NCBI GenBank assembly: GCA_051985675.1
Contig: JBPYFJ010000058.1
Coordinates: forward strand, 1-64,000
DNA from: JAFAXD01 sp051985675
Lineage (GTDB): Bacteria; Pseudomonadota; Alphaproteobacteria; Rhizobiales; Xanthobacteraceae
DNA: 64,000 nt
Direction of reading: 5' to 3'
A model generated the notes under the pieces. It saw only the letters and a program-made list of their open reading frames with translations. It was not told the DNA's origin and did no database searches. The translations under genes and the position numbers were made by a program. Shown in pieces: positions 26,558 through 34,500 of the stretch (position 1 is the first letter of the stretch; each line of letters begins with the position of its first letter).

Positions 26558-27433
26558 GTGGCGATGCTGAAGTGGCTCATGAAGTTCACACTTGAGATCG
26601 CGCCGCCCGTTGCCGCGACGGTAATTGGCGCGTTCGTGGTGCACCAATTGTGGCCATCGTCGGACGTAACGCCGCCCGCAACACCGCCGGCGGCGCAAGT
26701 GACTACGGATGTGCCCAAGGATGTGCCCAAGCCGGCCAGCGCCCCACGGGTGATCGGCACCAAGAGCGCCGATGCCCCGGCCGCGTCCGGGGAAGCCCCC
26801 GTTACCGCGACCGTTTCCCCAAGCGGCCCGGGAAAATCGGCGCGCCAGTCGAGCGACGCCGCGAAGACCGCGAGCAACCCGCCGTCGCCGCCTCAGCGTG
26901 AGAGCGTGTTCGAACGCGCCGAAAAGGCGCTCGCCGCGATCCCGAAGTCGCGGTCATCGACGCCGCCGGCCCAGCCGCGCGACCCGCCGCCCGCCACTGC
27001 CGTGGTCCCGCTGCCGCCCACGCCTCCATCGTCATCTCCGGCGCAGGATACGGCGGCGGTGTCCCCCGTGGCCGCGCCGCCCGTGACCGCGCCGCCCGTG
27101 ACCGCGCCCCCGGCGACCAGCACGGCCGCTGTGGCGCCGATCGCGCCGCCGCCGATGGATCCGCCGCGCGAGATCGCTTCTCCGGCATCGATCGCTTCGC
27201 CGCAGCCGGTCCCGTCCCAGACGGCTCCGCGTGACCGCAATCCGCTCCGCGTCTACCGGAGCGACCGGGCCAATCTCGCCGACATTCCGTTGGCGGACGG
27301 GGACGACGTGCCGCCGCCCCCGGATACGGCCGCCGCACCCAAGCCCGCGCCGCAAGAGCCGCCACGCGAGAAGAACATCGTCGAAAATATCCTCGGCGGG
27401 CTGCACTCGGTGCTGCCCGAGCGCCTGCGCTAA
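26558..27433 (+). CDS. Proline-rich single-pass membrane protein
   Basis: A 291-residue protein with one N-terminal helix (LEIAPPVAATVIGAFVVHQLW) and a long, Pro/Ala/Thr-rich, probably disordered periplasmic or cytoplasmic region, including tandem VTAPP units near residue 175. The C-terminus (NILGGLHSVLPERL) has a short helix. Not recognised beyond this; it could be a TonB-like spacer or envelope-spanning linker. The start is GTG 26558 or ATG 26564. The gene converges on rpsU across repeat copy A. Confidence 0.7.
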   Translation: MAMLKWLMKFTLEIAPPVAATVIGAFVVHQLWPSSDVTPPATPPAAQVTTDVPKDVPKPASAPRVIGTKSADAPAASGEAPVTATVSPSGPGKSARQSSDAAKTASNPPSPPQRESVFERAEKALAAIPKSRSSTPPAQPRDPPPATAVVPLPPTPPSSSPAQDTAAVSPVAAPPVTAPPVTAPPATSTAAVAPIAPPPMDPPREIASPASIASPQPVPSQTAPRDRNPLRVYRSDRANLADIPLADGDDVPPPPDTAAAPKPAPQEPPREKNIVENILGGLHSVLPERLR

Positions 27434-27442
27434 GACTCGAGA

Positions 27443-27608
27443 CTAGTGCCCGGTTTCCGACGTTCGTGATACATGGCGGGTTGCTCTGACACGAACTTCG
27501 GAAACAAACGGGCACTAGCAAGTATTTGTTCTAGTGCCGCTTCTCGATTTGAAGTTCCTGGACGAGATAGCGGCAGCTGGTGCAGGAACTTCAAATCGGC
27601 GGCACTAG
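27443..27608. repeat. Double-hairpin element, copy A
   Basis: Two inverted-repeat modules of about 76 bp, both bounded by CTAGTGCC and GGCACTAG, joined by a 12-bp linker (27519-27530). Module 1 (27443-27518) has stem TTTCCGA-GTTCGT with ACGAACTTCGGAAA; module 2 (27531-27608) has stem CGATTTGAAGTTCCTG with CAGGAACTTCAAATCG. It occupies the convergent gap between the Pro-rich gene and rpsU. Confidence 0.88.
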
Positions 27609-27672
27609 CCTGAGAATCAGACGCGGGCAGGGATGACCCGCCCGCCTAAACGACCGCCTTGCCTGATTGAGA

Positions 27673-27990
27673 TCAGCGACCCCCGAAGCTTGGCCGGTCG
27701 CCGCGAGGCCCGCGACCCGGTCCACCGGGGCCGCCCGGTCCACCGCGACCGCCGAAGCCGGGCTTTACAACTTTGGGCTTGCCTGGAATGAGCCCTTCGC
27801 GCTGCGCCTTCTTGCGCGCGAGCTTGCGTGCGCGGCGGATGGCTTCCGCTCGTTCACGCGCCTTTTTCTCCGAGGGCTTCTCATAATGACCGCGAAGCTT
27901 CATCTCGCGGAAAATGCCCTCGCGCTGCATCTTCTTCTTCAGCGCCTTGAGGGCCTGATCGACATTGTTGTCACGAACCAAAACCTGCAC
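27673..27990 (-). CDS. rpsU: 30S ribosomal protein S21, Gly-rich tail
   Basis: The S21 core (VQVLVRDNNVDQALKALKKK, then FREMKLRGHYEKPSEKK) is complete, and a 35-residue Gly/Pro/Arg tail is added, typical of Bradyrhizobium-group S21. It is 105 residues from GTG 27990, chosen for GAGAGGAC upstream and the match to the S21 N-terminus. It follows purK on the same strand with copy B of the repeat in between. Confidence 0.93.
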   Translation of the reverse strand: MQVLVRDNNVDQALKALKKKMQREGIFREMKLRGHYEKPSEKKARERAEAIRRARKLARKKAQREGLIPGKPKVVKPGFGGRGGPGGPGGPGRGPRGDRPSFGGR

Positions 27991-28099
27991 GCGTCGTCCT
28001 CTCGAAATAGATCCTGATGAGCCAAAGCCCGCGCCACGGGCCCGCAATTTGGCGCGGCGTTTACCAGAAACACCGCGGGAAGTCCATGGTAACGGCGCG

Positions 28100-28266
28100 C
28101 ATGTGCCCCGCTTCCGAAGTTCGTGCTACATCGCGGCACCCTCTAATACGAACTTCGGAAGCAAAGGGGCACTAGCAAACATATGATTCTAGTGCCGCTT
28201 TTCGATTTGAAGTTCCTTCACGAGCCAGCCGCAATCGCTGTAGGAACTTCAAATCGGCGGCACTAG
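28100..28266. repeat. Double-hairpin element, copy B
   Basis: Same orientation as copy A. Module 1 has stem GCTTCCGAAGTTCGT with ACGAACTTCGGAAGC; its left edge is degenerate (CATGTGCC for CTAGTGCC). The linker is at 28176-28188 and module 2 ends GGCACTAG at 28266. It lies between the purK stop (11 bp away) and the rpsU start. Confidence 0.87.
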
Positions 28267-28276
28267 CGAAACCGCC

Positions 28277-29350
28277 TCAATCATCGAAAATCCGCGTTAC
28301 ATGCCCCATTTTGCGGCCCGGACGGACTGCAGTCTTGCCGTAGAGGTGCACGCGCGCGCCCGGCGTCTCGAGCCATTTCACGTAATCGTCGACTTCGCTC
28401 CCAATCAGGTTGACCATCTCGACGCGCCCGTGCCGGACTGGTGTCGCAAGCGGCCATCCCGCGACCGCGCGGATGTGCTGCTCGAACTGTGACACGGAGG
28501 CGCCGTCGAGTGTCCAATGCCCGGAATTGTGCACGCGCGGCGCGATCTCGTTCACAAGCAACGGGGCGGCCGAACCCTCCGGCATCACGAACAATTCGAC
28601 CGCGAGCACGCCAACGTAATCGAACGCCTGGGCGATACGGGCCGCGATGCCGCGGGCTTCCTCGGAGACCCGCGGTGCGATGGCCGCCGGCACGCGCGAC
28701 ACTTTGAGAATATGATCGCGGTGCTCATTCTCGGTCGGGTCGAAACACTCGATGCGCCCGTCGGCGCTGCGCGCCGCCACGACCGAAATTTCGCGCTCGA
28801 AGCTTACGAACGCCTCGAGGATCGCCGGTTGGGCGCCGATAGCCTGAAAGGCCGCGGGCGCCTCGCTCGCCCGGCGGATCATCGACTGTCCCTTGCCGTC
28901 ATATCCGAACCGCCGCGTCTTCAGCACGGCCGGTTGGCCGATCTTGTCGAGCGCCGGGGCGATCTCCTCGGCCGAGGCGACCGCCGCGAAGGGCGCGGTC
29001 GGGATTGCGAGCGATGCGATGAATTCCTTCTCGACGAGGCGATCCTGCGTGGTCGCCAGCACCCGGGGATCGGGCAGCACGGGCTTCTGCGCCGCCAGAA
29101 ACGTGGCAGCGGCGGCCGGAATGCTCTCGAACTCGTAGGTGATGACATCAACGTCATCGGCGAAACGAGCAAGCGCCGCGATGTCGCTGTAGTCGGCTTC
29201 GGTGACCCGTCGCACGACGTCGAACGCCGGCGATGCCGGTTCCGGACAGAACACGTGACACTTGAAGCCGAGGCGAGCGGCGGCGAGCGCCAGCATGCGG
29301 CCGAGCTGGCCTCCGCCCAGAATGCCGATGGTCGCGTCCGGTCGGAGCAT
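28277..29350 (-). CDS. purK: 5-(carboxyamino)imidazole ribonucleotide synthase
   Basis: ATP-grasp ligase of purine synthesis that makes N5-CAIR from AIR and bicarbonate. It is 357 residues. Signatures are IGILGGGQLGRML at the N-terminus, ITYEFESIP, LKTRRFGYDGKGQ and the C-terminal EIAPRVHNSGHWT. It lies 9 bp downstream of purE: the classic purEK operon. Confidence 0.96.
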   Translation of the reverse strand: MLRPDATIGILGGGQLGRMLALAAARLGFKCHVFCPEPASPAFDVVRRVTEADYSDIAALARFADDVDVITYEFESIPAAAATFLAAQKPVLPDPRVLATTQDRLVEKEFIASLAIPTAPFAAVASAEEIAPALDKIGQPAVLKTRRFGYDGKGQSMIRRASEAPAAFQAIGAQPAILEAFVSFEREISVVAARSADGRIECFDPTENEHRDHILKVSRVPAAIAPRVSEEARGIAARIAQAFDYVGVLAVELFVMPEGSAAPLLVNEIAPRVHNSGHWTLDGASVSQFEQHIRAVAGWPLATPVRHGRVEMVNLIGSEVDDYVKWLETPGARVHLYGKTAVRPGRKMGHVTRIFDD

Positions 29351-29359
29351 CCCGAATTA

Positions 29360-29899
29360 TCAATCGCTCGGCGTGGTTGCGACTGCGGCGGTCTGGCGCG
29401 CGCGCCAGGCGTCCAGGCGATCCGCGAGCGCAGGGTCGGCTAGCGCCAGAACGGCGCAAGCGAGCAGGCCGGCATTGATCGCGCCGGCCTTGCCAATGGC
29501 GAGGGTGCCGACCGGCACGCCGGGCGGCATTTGCAGGATCGAGAGCAGGGAGTCCTTGCCTTCGAGCGTGCTGGTGTTCATTGGCACGCCGAACACGGGT
29601 AGCGGCGTGAGCGCTGCCGTCATTCCAGGCAGATGCGCGGCGCCTCCGGCGCCCGCGATCACGACCTTGCAGCCATTTTGGCGGGCCGATTTTGCAAATT
29701 TATAGAGCCGGTCCGGCGTGCGATGCGCCGACACGATCAGGGTCTGATGACCGACGCCAAGTTCATCAAGGATTTCGGCCGCATGTTTCATGGTCGGCCA
29801 GTCGGATTGGCTTCCCATGATGATCGCGACAGGTTTGTCTGCAGATCCTGCCTTGGTCCTGGCCCGGGCGATGGTTCTGGTCTTGGTCTTAAGGGTCAT
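29360..29899 (-). CDS. purE: N5-CAIR mutase
   Basis: Converts N5-CAIR to CAIR, the step after PurK. It is 179 residues: a basic N-terminal extension, then the PurE fold with IIMGSQSDWPTM, SAHRTPDRL and GAGGAAHLPGMTAA. The extension of about 20 residues is longer than in E. coli; the true start could be nearer to PVAIIMGS. First gene of purEK. Confidence 0.95.
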   Translation of the reverse strand: MTLKTKTRTIARARTKAGSADKPVAIIMGSQSDWPTMKHAAEILDELGVGHQTLIVSAHRTPDRLYKFAKSARQNGCKVVIAGAGGAAHLPGMTAALTPLPVFGVPMNTSTLEGKDSLLSILQMPPGVPVGTLAIGKAGAINAGLLACAVLALADPALADRLDAWRARQTAAVATTPSD

Positions 29900-29986
29900 G
29901 CCTGACTTCGGCGGGTTGAGGGCTCGGGGCGCACCAAACCGGCGCCGATTCGATGCATTGCTTTCCGGCTACCGAACTGTCGGCGC

Positions 29987-30193
29987 CTACGCAATAATAT
30001 CCGGGGTCAGCTGGTCTTCGATGAAGGTAATGCGGTCGCGCAGGGCCAATTTGCGCTTTTTCAGCCGCTGCACCTGAATAATGTCCGAGCTGGGCGTTCC
30101 CTGCAGGGCTTCGATCGCCGCGTCAAGGTCGCGATGTTCCTGTCTCAACCGCGCAAGTTGCGCCCGGAGCTCGGATTCTTCCTCTTTGGTCAT
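29987..30193 (-). CDS. YdcH-type DUF465 protein
   Basis: A 68-residue coiled-coil protein (LRAQLARLRQEHRDLDAAIEAL, then IQVQRLKKRKLALRDRITFIEDQL), the DUF465/YdcH family. Function not established. It is divergent from a second, shorter DUF465 gene, with double-hairpin copy C between the two. Confidence 0.88.
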   Translation of the reverse strand: MTKEEESELRAQLARLRQEHRDLDAAIEALQGTPSSDIIQVQRLKKRKLALRDRITFIEDQLTPDIIA

Positions 30194-30247
30194 CGCCGCC
30201 GCATGTCCATGCCGCTGCCTCGCGGTCCTTCAGGCCTGCTGGCGCGC

Positions 30248-30413
30248 CTAGTGCCGCCGACTTGAAGTTCCTACAGCAGTTGCGGCTGGCGCGTGAAGGA
30301 ACTTCAAATCGAAAAGCGGCACTAGAATCATATGTTTGCTAGTGCCCCTTTGCTTCCGACGTTCGTGTCGGAGGGTGCCGCGATGTAGCACGAACTTCGG
30401 AAGGGGGCGCTAG
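30248..30413. repeat. Double-hairpin element, copy C (inverted)
   Basis: Same element in the opposite orientation: module 2 first (CTAGTGCCGCC ... GCGGCACTAG), then the linker, then module 1 ending GGCGCTAG at 30413. It lies in the divergent gap between two DUF465 genes, so its hairpins would be in the 5' region of one or both. Confidence 0.87.
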
Positions 30414-30582
30414 AAGTATCCTGCGTCCCCTCCGTTCCAGCAAGCGAGCCGCTCAAGCGGCTGTCCACAGGTATCGGAGTCCCGAAAAACATTGCTGCTT
30501 TGCAACACGATTGTTTTATCGACATTTGGCAGGGCTCGTGGCACCATAAGTTGTTAAGCCGAAGCCCCTGGAGGTTTCCCAT

Positions 30583-30762
30583 ATGTCGATGCAGTCGCAT
30601 CTTATGGAACTGCAGAAAAGACACGAAGCACTCGAACAACAGATCGCAGAAGCCCTGCTTCACCCCTCAACAGACGATCTGACACTCAGGGAACTGAAGC
30701 GCCGCAAGTTGTACGTGAAGGACGAAATTACGCGTCTGCAACACGTGGAAATGGTTCATTAA
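30583..30762 (+). CDS. Second DUF465 protein, 59 aa
   Basis: ATG 30583 follows CTGGAGG and the frame ends at TAA 30760-30762. The peptide is a charged coiled coil (LMELQKRHEALEQQIAEAL, then LTLRELKRRKLYVKDEITRL) with the LKRRKL-x-x-KDEI motif of the DUF465/YdcH family. It is shorter than the divergent paralogue. Function unknown. Confidence 0.85.
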   Translation: MSMQSHLMELQKRHEALEQQIAEALLHPSTDDLTLRELKRRKLYVKDEITRLQHVEMVH

Positions 30763-30775
30763 TCGCCCGTAGGGC

Positions 30776-31738
30776 ATGCGTTCTTGCCTGATTGGTGTGC
30801 TGCTCGCGGCCGGCCTCGGCTGCGCGGCGGCGGGGCAAGATTACCCGACGCGACCAATATCGTTGATCGTGCCGTACCCGCCTGGCGGCGGCGTCGACGC
30901 GATGGCGCGTATTGTTGGCGAAAAGCTGTCGGCTGCCCTTGGCCAGCAGGTGGTCGTCGACAACCGCGCTGGCGGCGCCGGGAACATTGGCACCCGCGCC
31001 GTCGCCCGCGCGGCTGCGGACGGCTATACGCTGTTGCTCGGCCACACGGGCACGATCTCGATCAATCCATCGCTCTATCCCAATGCGGGCTATGACCCCC
31101 GCAAGGATTTCTCCGGCATCGGGCTGATCGCCTCCATGCCGGTTGCGCTGATCGCGCATCCGGCGTTCCCGGCCAAGTCGGTGGCCGATCTGATCAGCCT
31201 CGCCAAGCGCGACCCCGGCAAGCTCAACATGGGCACCTCCGCGATCGGGACCGGAGGATACATGTGCGCCGAATTGTTCAAGTCGACGGCGGGCGCCGAG
31301 TTGCAGATCGTGCCCTACAAGGGGACGGCGCCGTTGATGAACGATCTCGTCGGCGGCCACATTCCGGTTGCGTTCGGCGTGCTGCCGCCCGCGATCAGCA
31401 ATATCGAGGCCGGTAATTTGCGGGCGCTCGCGGTCACCAGCCTGACCCGCTTCAGCCTGCTCCCCGATGTGCCAACCGTTGCGGAGTCCGGCCTGCCGGG
31501 CTTCGAAGCGGTTCTGCACTACGGGCTGCTGGCGCCCAAAGGCACCCCCGCGCCGGTGATCGACCGGCTCAATGCGGCGCTGCGCGCGCTGGTCTCGACC
31601 GGCGAGGTCAAAGCGCGCATCGCGGCCGAGGGAGGGGACCCGGTGATCTCCTCGCCCGCCGAATACGATGCTGACATCGATCGCGAGGCCACCAAGTGGG
31701 CTGGCCTGATCTCGCGCCTCGGACTGAAGATCGAATGA
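30776..31738 (+). CDS. Bug/TctC-type tricarboxylate-binding protein
   Basis: Periplasmic binding protein, 320 residues, with a signal peptide (residues 1-20) and the Bug fold: YPTRPISLIVPYPPGGGVD, VVVDNRAGGAGNIG, LPDVPTVAESGLPGF and LLAPKGTPAPV. These capture dicarboxylates, aromatic acids or other anions for TctAB transporters or as sensors. No TctA or TctB gene is in the window, as is usual for this expanded family. It lies 13 bp after the small DUF465 gene and ends just before repeat copy D. Confidence 0.92.
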   Translation: MRSCLIGVLLAAGLGCAAAGQDYPTRPISLIVPYPPGGGVDAMARIVGEKLSAALGQQVVVDNRAGGAGNIGTRAVARAAADGYTLLLGHTGTISINPSLYPNAGYDPRKDFSGIGLIASMPVALIAHPAFPAKSVADLISLAKRDPGKLNMGTSAIGTGGYMCAELFKSTAGAELQIVPYKGTAPLMNDLVGGHIPVAFGVLPPAISNIEAGNLRALAVTSLTRFSLLPDVPTVAESGLPGFEAVLHYGLLAPKGTPAPVIDRLNAALRALVSTGEVKARIAAEGGDPVISSPAEYDADIDREATKWAGLISRLGLKIE

Positions 31739-31745
31739 ATTGCCA

Positions 31746-31913
31746 CTAGTGTCCCGATTCCGAAGTTCGCCTTGTCTTGCGGCACCCTCTGTAGCGAACT
31801 TCGGAATCAAAGGCACACTAGCAAGCATTTGAATTCTAGTGCCGCTTTTCGATTTGAAGTTCCTGGACGAGTTGGCGGCATATGTTGCAGGAACTTCAAA
31901 TCGGCGGCACTAG
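31746..31913. repeat. Double-hairpin element, copy D
   Basis: Same orientation as A and B. Module 1 has the perfect stem GATTCCGAAGTTCGC with GCGAACTTCGGAATC, and its outer end is CTAGTGT paired with ACACTAG instead of CTAGTGC/GCACTAG. Module 2 ends at 31913, six bases short of the neighbouring stop codon. It lies between two convergent binding-protein genes. Confidence 0.88.
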
Positions 31914-31919
31914 TACGCG

Positions 31920-32933
31920 CTATTTGGCGGGGGGCGCTTTCTCCACGAACCGATCGGTGTAGGTCGCGGCAAGATCGATCTTTGCATTGCGCACGTCGGG
32001 ATCAAACGCCTTGAGCACGCGGTACGCAGTCTCGGCGCCCTCGGTCGAAAAACGCCCGTGGGGCGAATACATCGGCAGGCTGTTCTTGATCGCCTGGATG
32101 TAAAGCGGCTTGTCGCCGAGCGCATAGTCCTGCGGAACGATGGCCGCGATGTCCTCGGGCGAATGGTTCTGGATGAATGCAAGGCCGCGCACGAAAGCAT
32201 TCACCAGGGCCTGGATGGTGCGCGGATTTTTGTCGATGAATGCCGGCGTCGCATACATCACGGCGGCTGGATAAATCCCGCCGTAGACCTCGCGGGTGCC
32301 GTCGCGCGTGCGCGTGTCGGCGACGATCTTGATCAACCCCTCACGTTGTAACAGCGCGACCGCCGGGTCGGTGTTGACGATCGCATCGATCTCCCCGCGC
32401 TTGACCGCGGCGACGGCGGTCGCGGTGGCGCCGACGCCGAGGAACGATGCGTCGTCGGGCTTGAGCCCGCTCTTCGCCATCAGCTGCAGCGCCATGAAAT
32501 GGGTGCTTGAGCCCGGCGCGGTCACGCCGATCTTCATGCCTCGGAGATCCGCCGGGCTGTGGTACGCACCTGCCTTGGTGTTGAGCAGCGCGAGCACGAA
32601 GCCCGGGAACTGACCGAGCTCGACCACCGCTACCACCGGCTGATTCTTGGCTTGCATCTGGATCGTGTGATCGAACGCGCCGGTCACCACGTCGGCGCTG
32701 CCGCCCACCAGCGCCTGCAGCGAGCGCGAGCCGCCGGCGAAATCCGAGATTTCGACGCCAATGCCGGCCTCTCGAAACAGGCCGAGCCGATCGGTGACGA
32801 CCAACGGCAGATAATAGAGCGCCGCCTGACCACCGACCGCGAGCCGCACCTTGGCGAGCTCCGGTTTGTCCTGCGCGGCCGCCGACGTTGCCAAAAAAAG
32901 GCCAAGCAATAAGGTAGGCCAGCTTATCCTCAC
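31920..32933 (-). CDS. NMT1/SsuA-type ABC substrate-binding protein
   Basis: A 337-residue periplasmic binding protein with a signal peptide (ATSAAAQ, about residue 21) and an NMT1/THI5-like fold, as for sulfonates, nitrate, taurine or pyrimidine precursors: LAVGGQAALYYLPLVV, FAGGSRSLQALVGGSADVV, GMKIGVTAPGSSTH. No permease or ATPase gene is adjacent, so it is an orphan or works with a distant system. Confidence 0.88.
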   Translation of the reverse strand: MRISWPTLLLGLFLATSAAAQDKPELAKVRLAVGGQAALYYLPLVVTDRLGLFREAGIGVEISDFAGGSRSLQALVGGSADVVTGAFDHTIQMQAKNQPVVAVVELGQFPGFVLALLNTKAGAYHSPADLRGMKIGVTAPGSSTHFMALQLMAKSGLKPDDASFLGVGATATAVAAVKRGEIDAIVNTDPAVALLQREGLIKIVADTRTRDGTREVYGGIYPAAVMYATPAFIDKNPRTIQALVNAFVRGLAFIQNHSPEDIAAIVPQDYALGDKPLYIQAIKNSLPMYSPHGRFSTEGAETAYRVLKAFDPDVRNAKIDLAATYTDRFVEKAPPAK

Positions 32934-32995
32934 GGCGCACCTCCCTCGCTTTTTGGCAAATCCTATCCCGACGTCGCTGCTAGGAGAATGGCCGA

Positions 32996-34312
32996 ATGAC
33001 CTTCGACGGGCGCGGGTTGCCGATCACCGCCCAGTCCGATGCAGAGATCGCGTCGATCGACTGGTTCACGGCGCGGCTCGCGCGGATCGACCGCGGCGCG
33101 GAAGCGATCCTGGAGGACGCCAAGTCGTTTCCGGGCTCGCCGATGATCCAGCTCGGCGCGGCATCGTTTTGCCTGTTCGGGCAGACCGCCGCCGCCGATC
33201 AGGCCGCAGCCGGGTATCTGGCCGCAGCCAAGCCGCTGCTGGCGTCGGCGACCGAGCGTGAGCAAAAACTTCACCATGCCTTGACGCTGTGGGGGCGCAA
33301 GGACCACCTCGGCTCGGTCGCGGCGCTCGAGGACATCACGCGACAATGGCCGCGCGACCTGCTGGCGGCGAAGATCGCGGAGTTTCTCTATTACGTGCTC
33401 GGCCAGCAGCACGAGGGCGAGCGCTTTCGCGCGCACATGGCACGGCTCGCGGATGCGAATGCTGACGATCCGGATTTTCTGGCGACTTTTGCGTTCGCGC
33501 AGGAGCTGTGCGGCGACGTCGAGGCCGCGCGGCGCACTGTCGAGCGTGCGCTCGAAATCGAGCCGCGCAACCCGTGGGCCCATCATTGCGTAGCGCATAT
33601 CTATCTGCGCCGGGACGAGCGGCACGAAGGCGTGCGTATTCTCGAAGGCTTTTTGCCGATCTGGATGAGCCTCGGGCGCGTCATTCATTGTCATAACGCC
33701 TGGCACCTCGGCGTCGCCTACGTCGCCGAGCTCGACTACGCGGGCGCGCGCAACGTTTTTGCGCGTCACGTCTGGGGGATCACGCCCGAACTCGTGGTCG
33801 AGCAAGCGGATGCGATCGCGCTGTTGTGGCGGATCGAAATGGCGGGCGAGCGTGTCGACCAATATTGGTCCGAGCTCGCCGATCGGGCGCAGACCCATAT
33901 CGAGGAGCGTTACATGCCGTTCCTCGACGCGCATTTTGCCTTTGCGCTCGCGCGCGCCGGGCGCACATCTGCGCTCGACCAGTTGCGCGCACGCGTCGAA
34001 GAGCGCGCCAAACGCGGCGACGCCGAGGCGGCCCGCAGCTGGGCGCCGGTTGGCCGGGCGCTGGTCGATGCGTGTGCCGCCTACGCGCAGGGAGAGGCTG
34101 CGCGCAGCGCCGAGCTGCTCGATCCGGTGATAGGAGAAGTGACGGTCGTCGGGGGCAGCGACGCACAGGTCGATTTGTTTCGTCAGACCTATTTCCGCAG
34201 CCTGTTGGACTGCGGCCGCAAGTCGGACGCCAAGGCCTATTGGACCGCCAAGACCGCCGGCAAGACGTTGTCGCCGCTTGACCGGGCGTGGTTGAGTTTG
34301 GCGAGCTCGTAA
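32996..34312 (+). CDS. TTC38-like TPR protein
   Basis: A 438-residue soluble, all-helical protein. It resembles the TTC38 family: EPRNPWAHHCVAHIY is the hallmark helical repeat, followed by CHNAWHLGVAYVAELDY. The histidines in that stretch are conserved. Function unknown. A 54-codon membrane protein gene and an amidohydrolase gene follow closely on the same strand (gaps of 12 and 11 bp), so the three are probably one operon. Confidence 0.85.
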   Translation: MTFDGRGLPITAQSDAEIASIDWFTARLARIDRGAEAILEDAKSFPGSPMIQLGAASFCLFGQTAAADQAAAGYLAAAKPLLASATEREQKLHHALTLWGRKDHLGSVAALEDITRQWPRDLLAAKIAEFLYYVLGQQHEGERFRAHMARLADANADDPDFLATFAFAQELCGDVEAARRTVERALEIEPRNPWAHHCVAHIYLRRDERHEGVRILEGFLPIWMSLGRVIHCHNAWHLGVAYVAELDYAGARNVFARHVWGITPELVVEQADAIALLWRIEMAGERVDQYWSELADRAQTHIEERYMPFLDAHFAFALARAGRTSALDQLRARVEERAKRGDAEAARSWAPVGRALVDACAAYAQGEAARSAELLDPVIGEVTVVGGSDAQVDLFRQTYFRSLLDCGRKSDAKAYWTAKTAGKTLSPLDRAWLSLASS

Positions 34313-34324
34313 GGATCACCACAT

Positions 34325-34489
34325 ATGGACAATGCTGCCTTCCAACTGATGCTCGATTCCGGCTGGCTCTATCTTGCGGTCGGCGCGGTGCTGTGCGCGA
34401 TCGTCGGCGTGAGCGCGGTCCGGCACCTGTTTCAAGGCGCCAAGCGCGCCGAGCCGCGCGACCCGCCGCGCAAGCACAAGAAAAAATAG
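34325..34489 (+). CDS. Small membrane protein, 54 aa
   Basis: ATG 34325 follows TAAGGA and the frame ends at TAG 34487-34489. One clear membrane helix (WLYLAVGAVLCAIVGVSAV) is followed by a basic tail (HLFQGAKRAEPRDPPRKHKKK). It sits exactly between two genes of the same strand, with normal spacing and ribosome sites at both ends. No family recognised. Confidence 0.68.
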   Translation: MDNAAFQLMLDSGWLYLAVGAVLCAIVGVSAVRHLFQGAKRAEPRDPPRKHKKK

Positions 34490-34500
34490 GAGGATCAGAC

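Noticed and set aside
27443..31913. Double-hairpin copies as a CRISPR array
   Set aside because: Copies are far apart, lie in both orientations and have genes between them; no cas genes.
27443..31913. Target-site duplications around the double-hairpin elements
   Set aside because: Bases next to the CTAG ends differ on the two sides in the copies I compared, so insertion by transposition is not shown.
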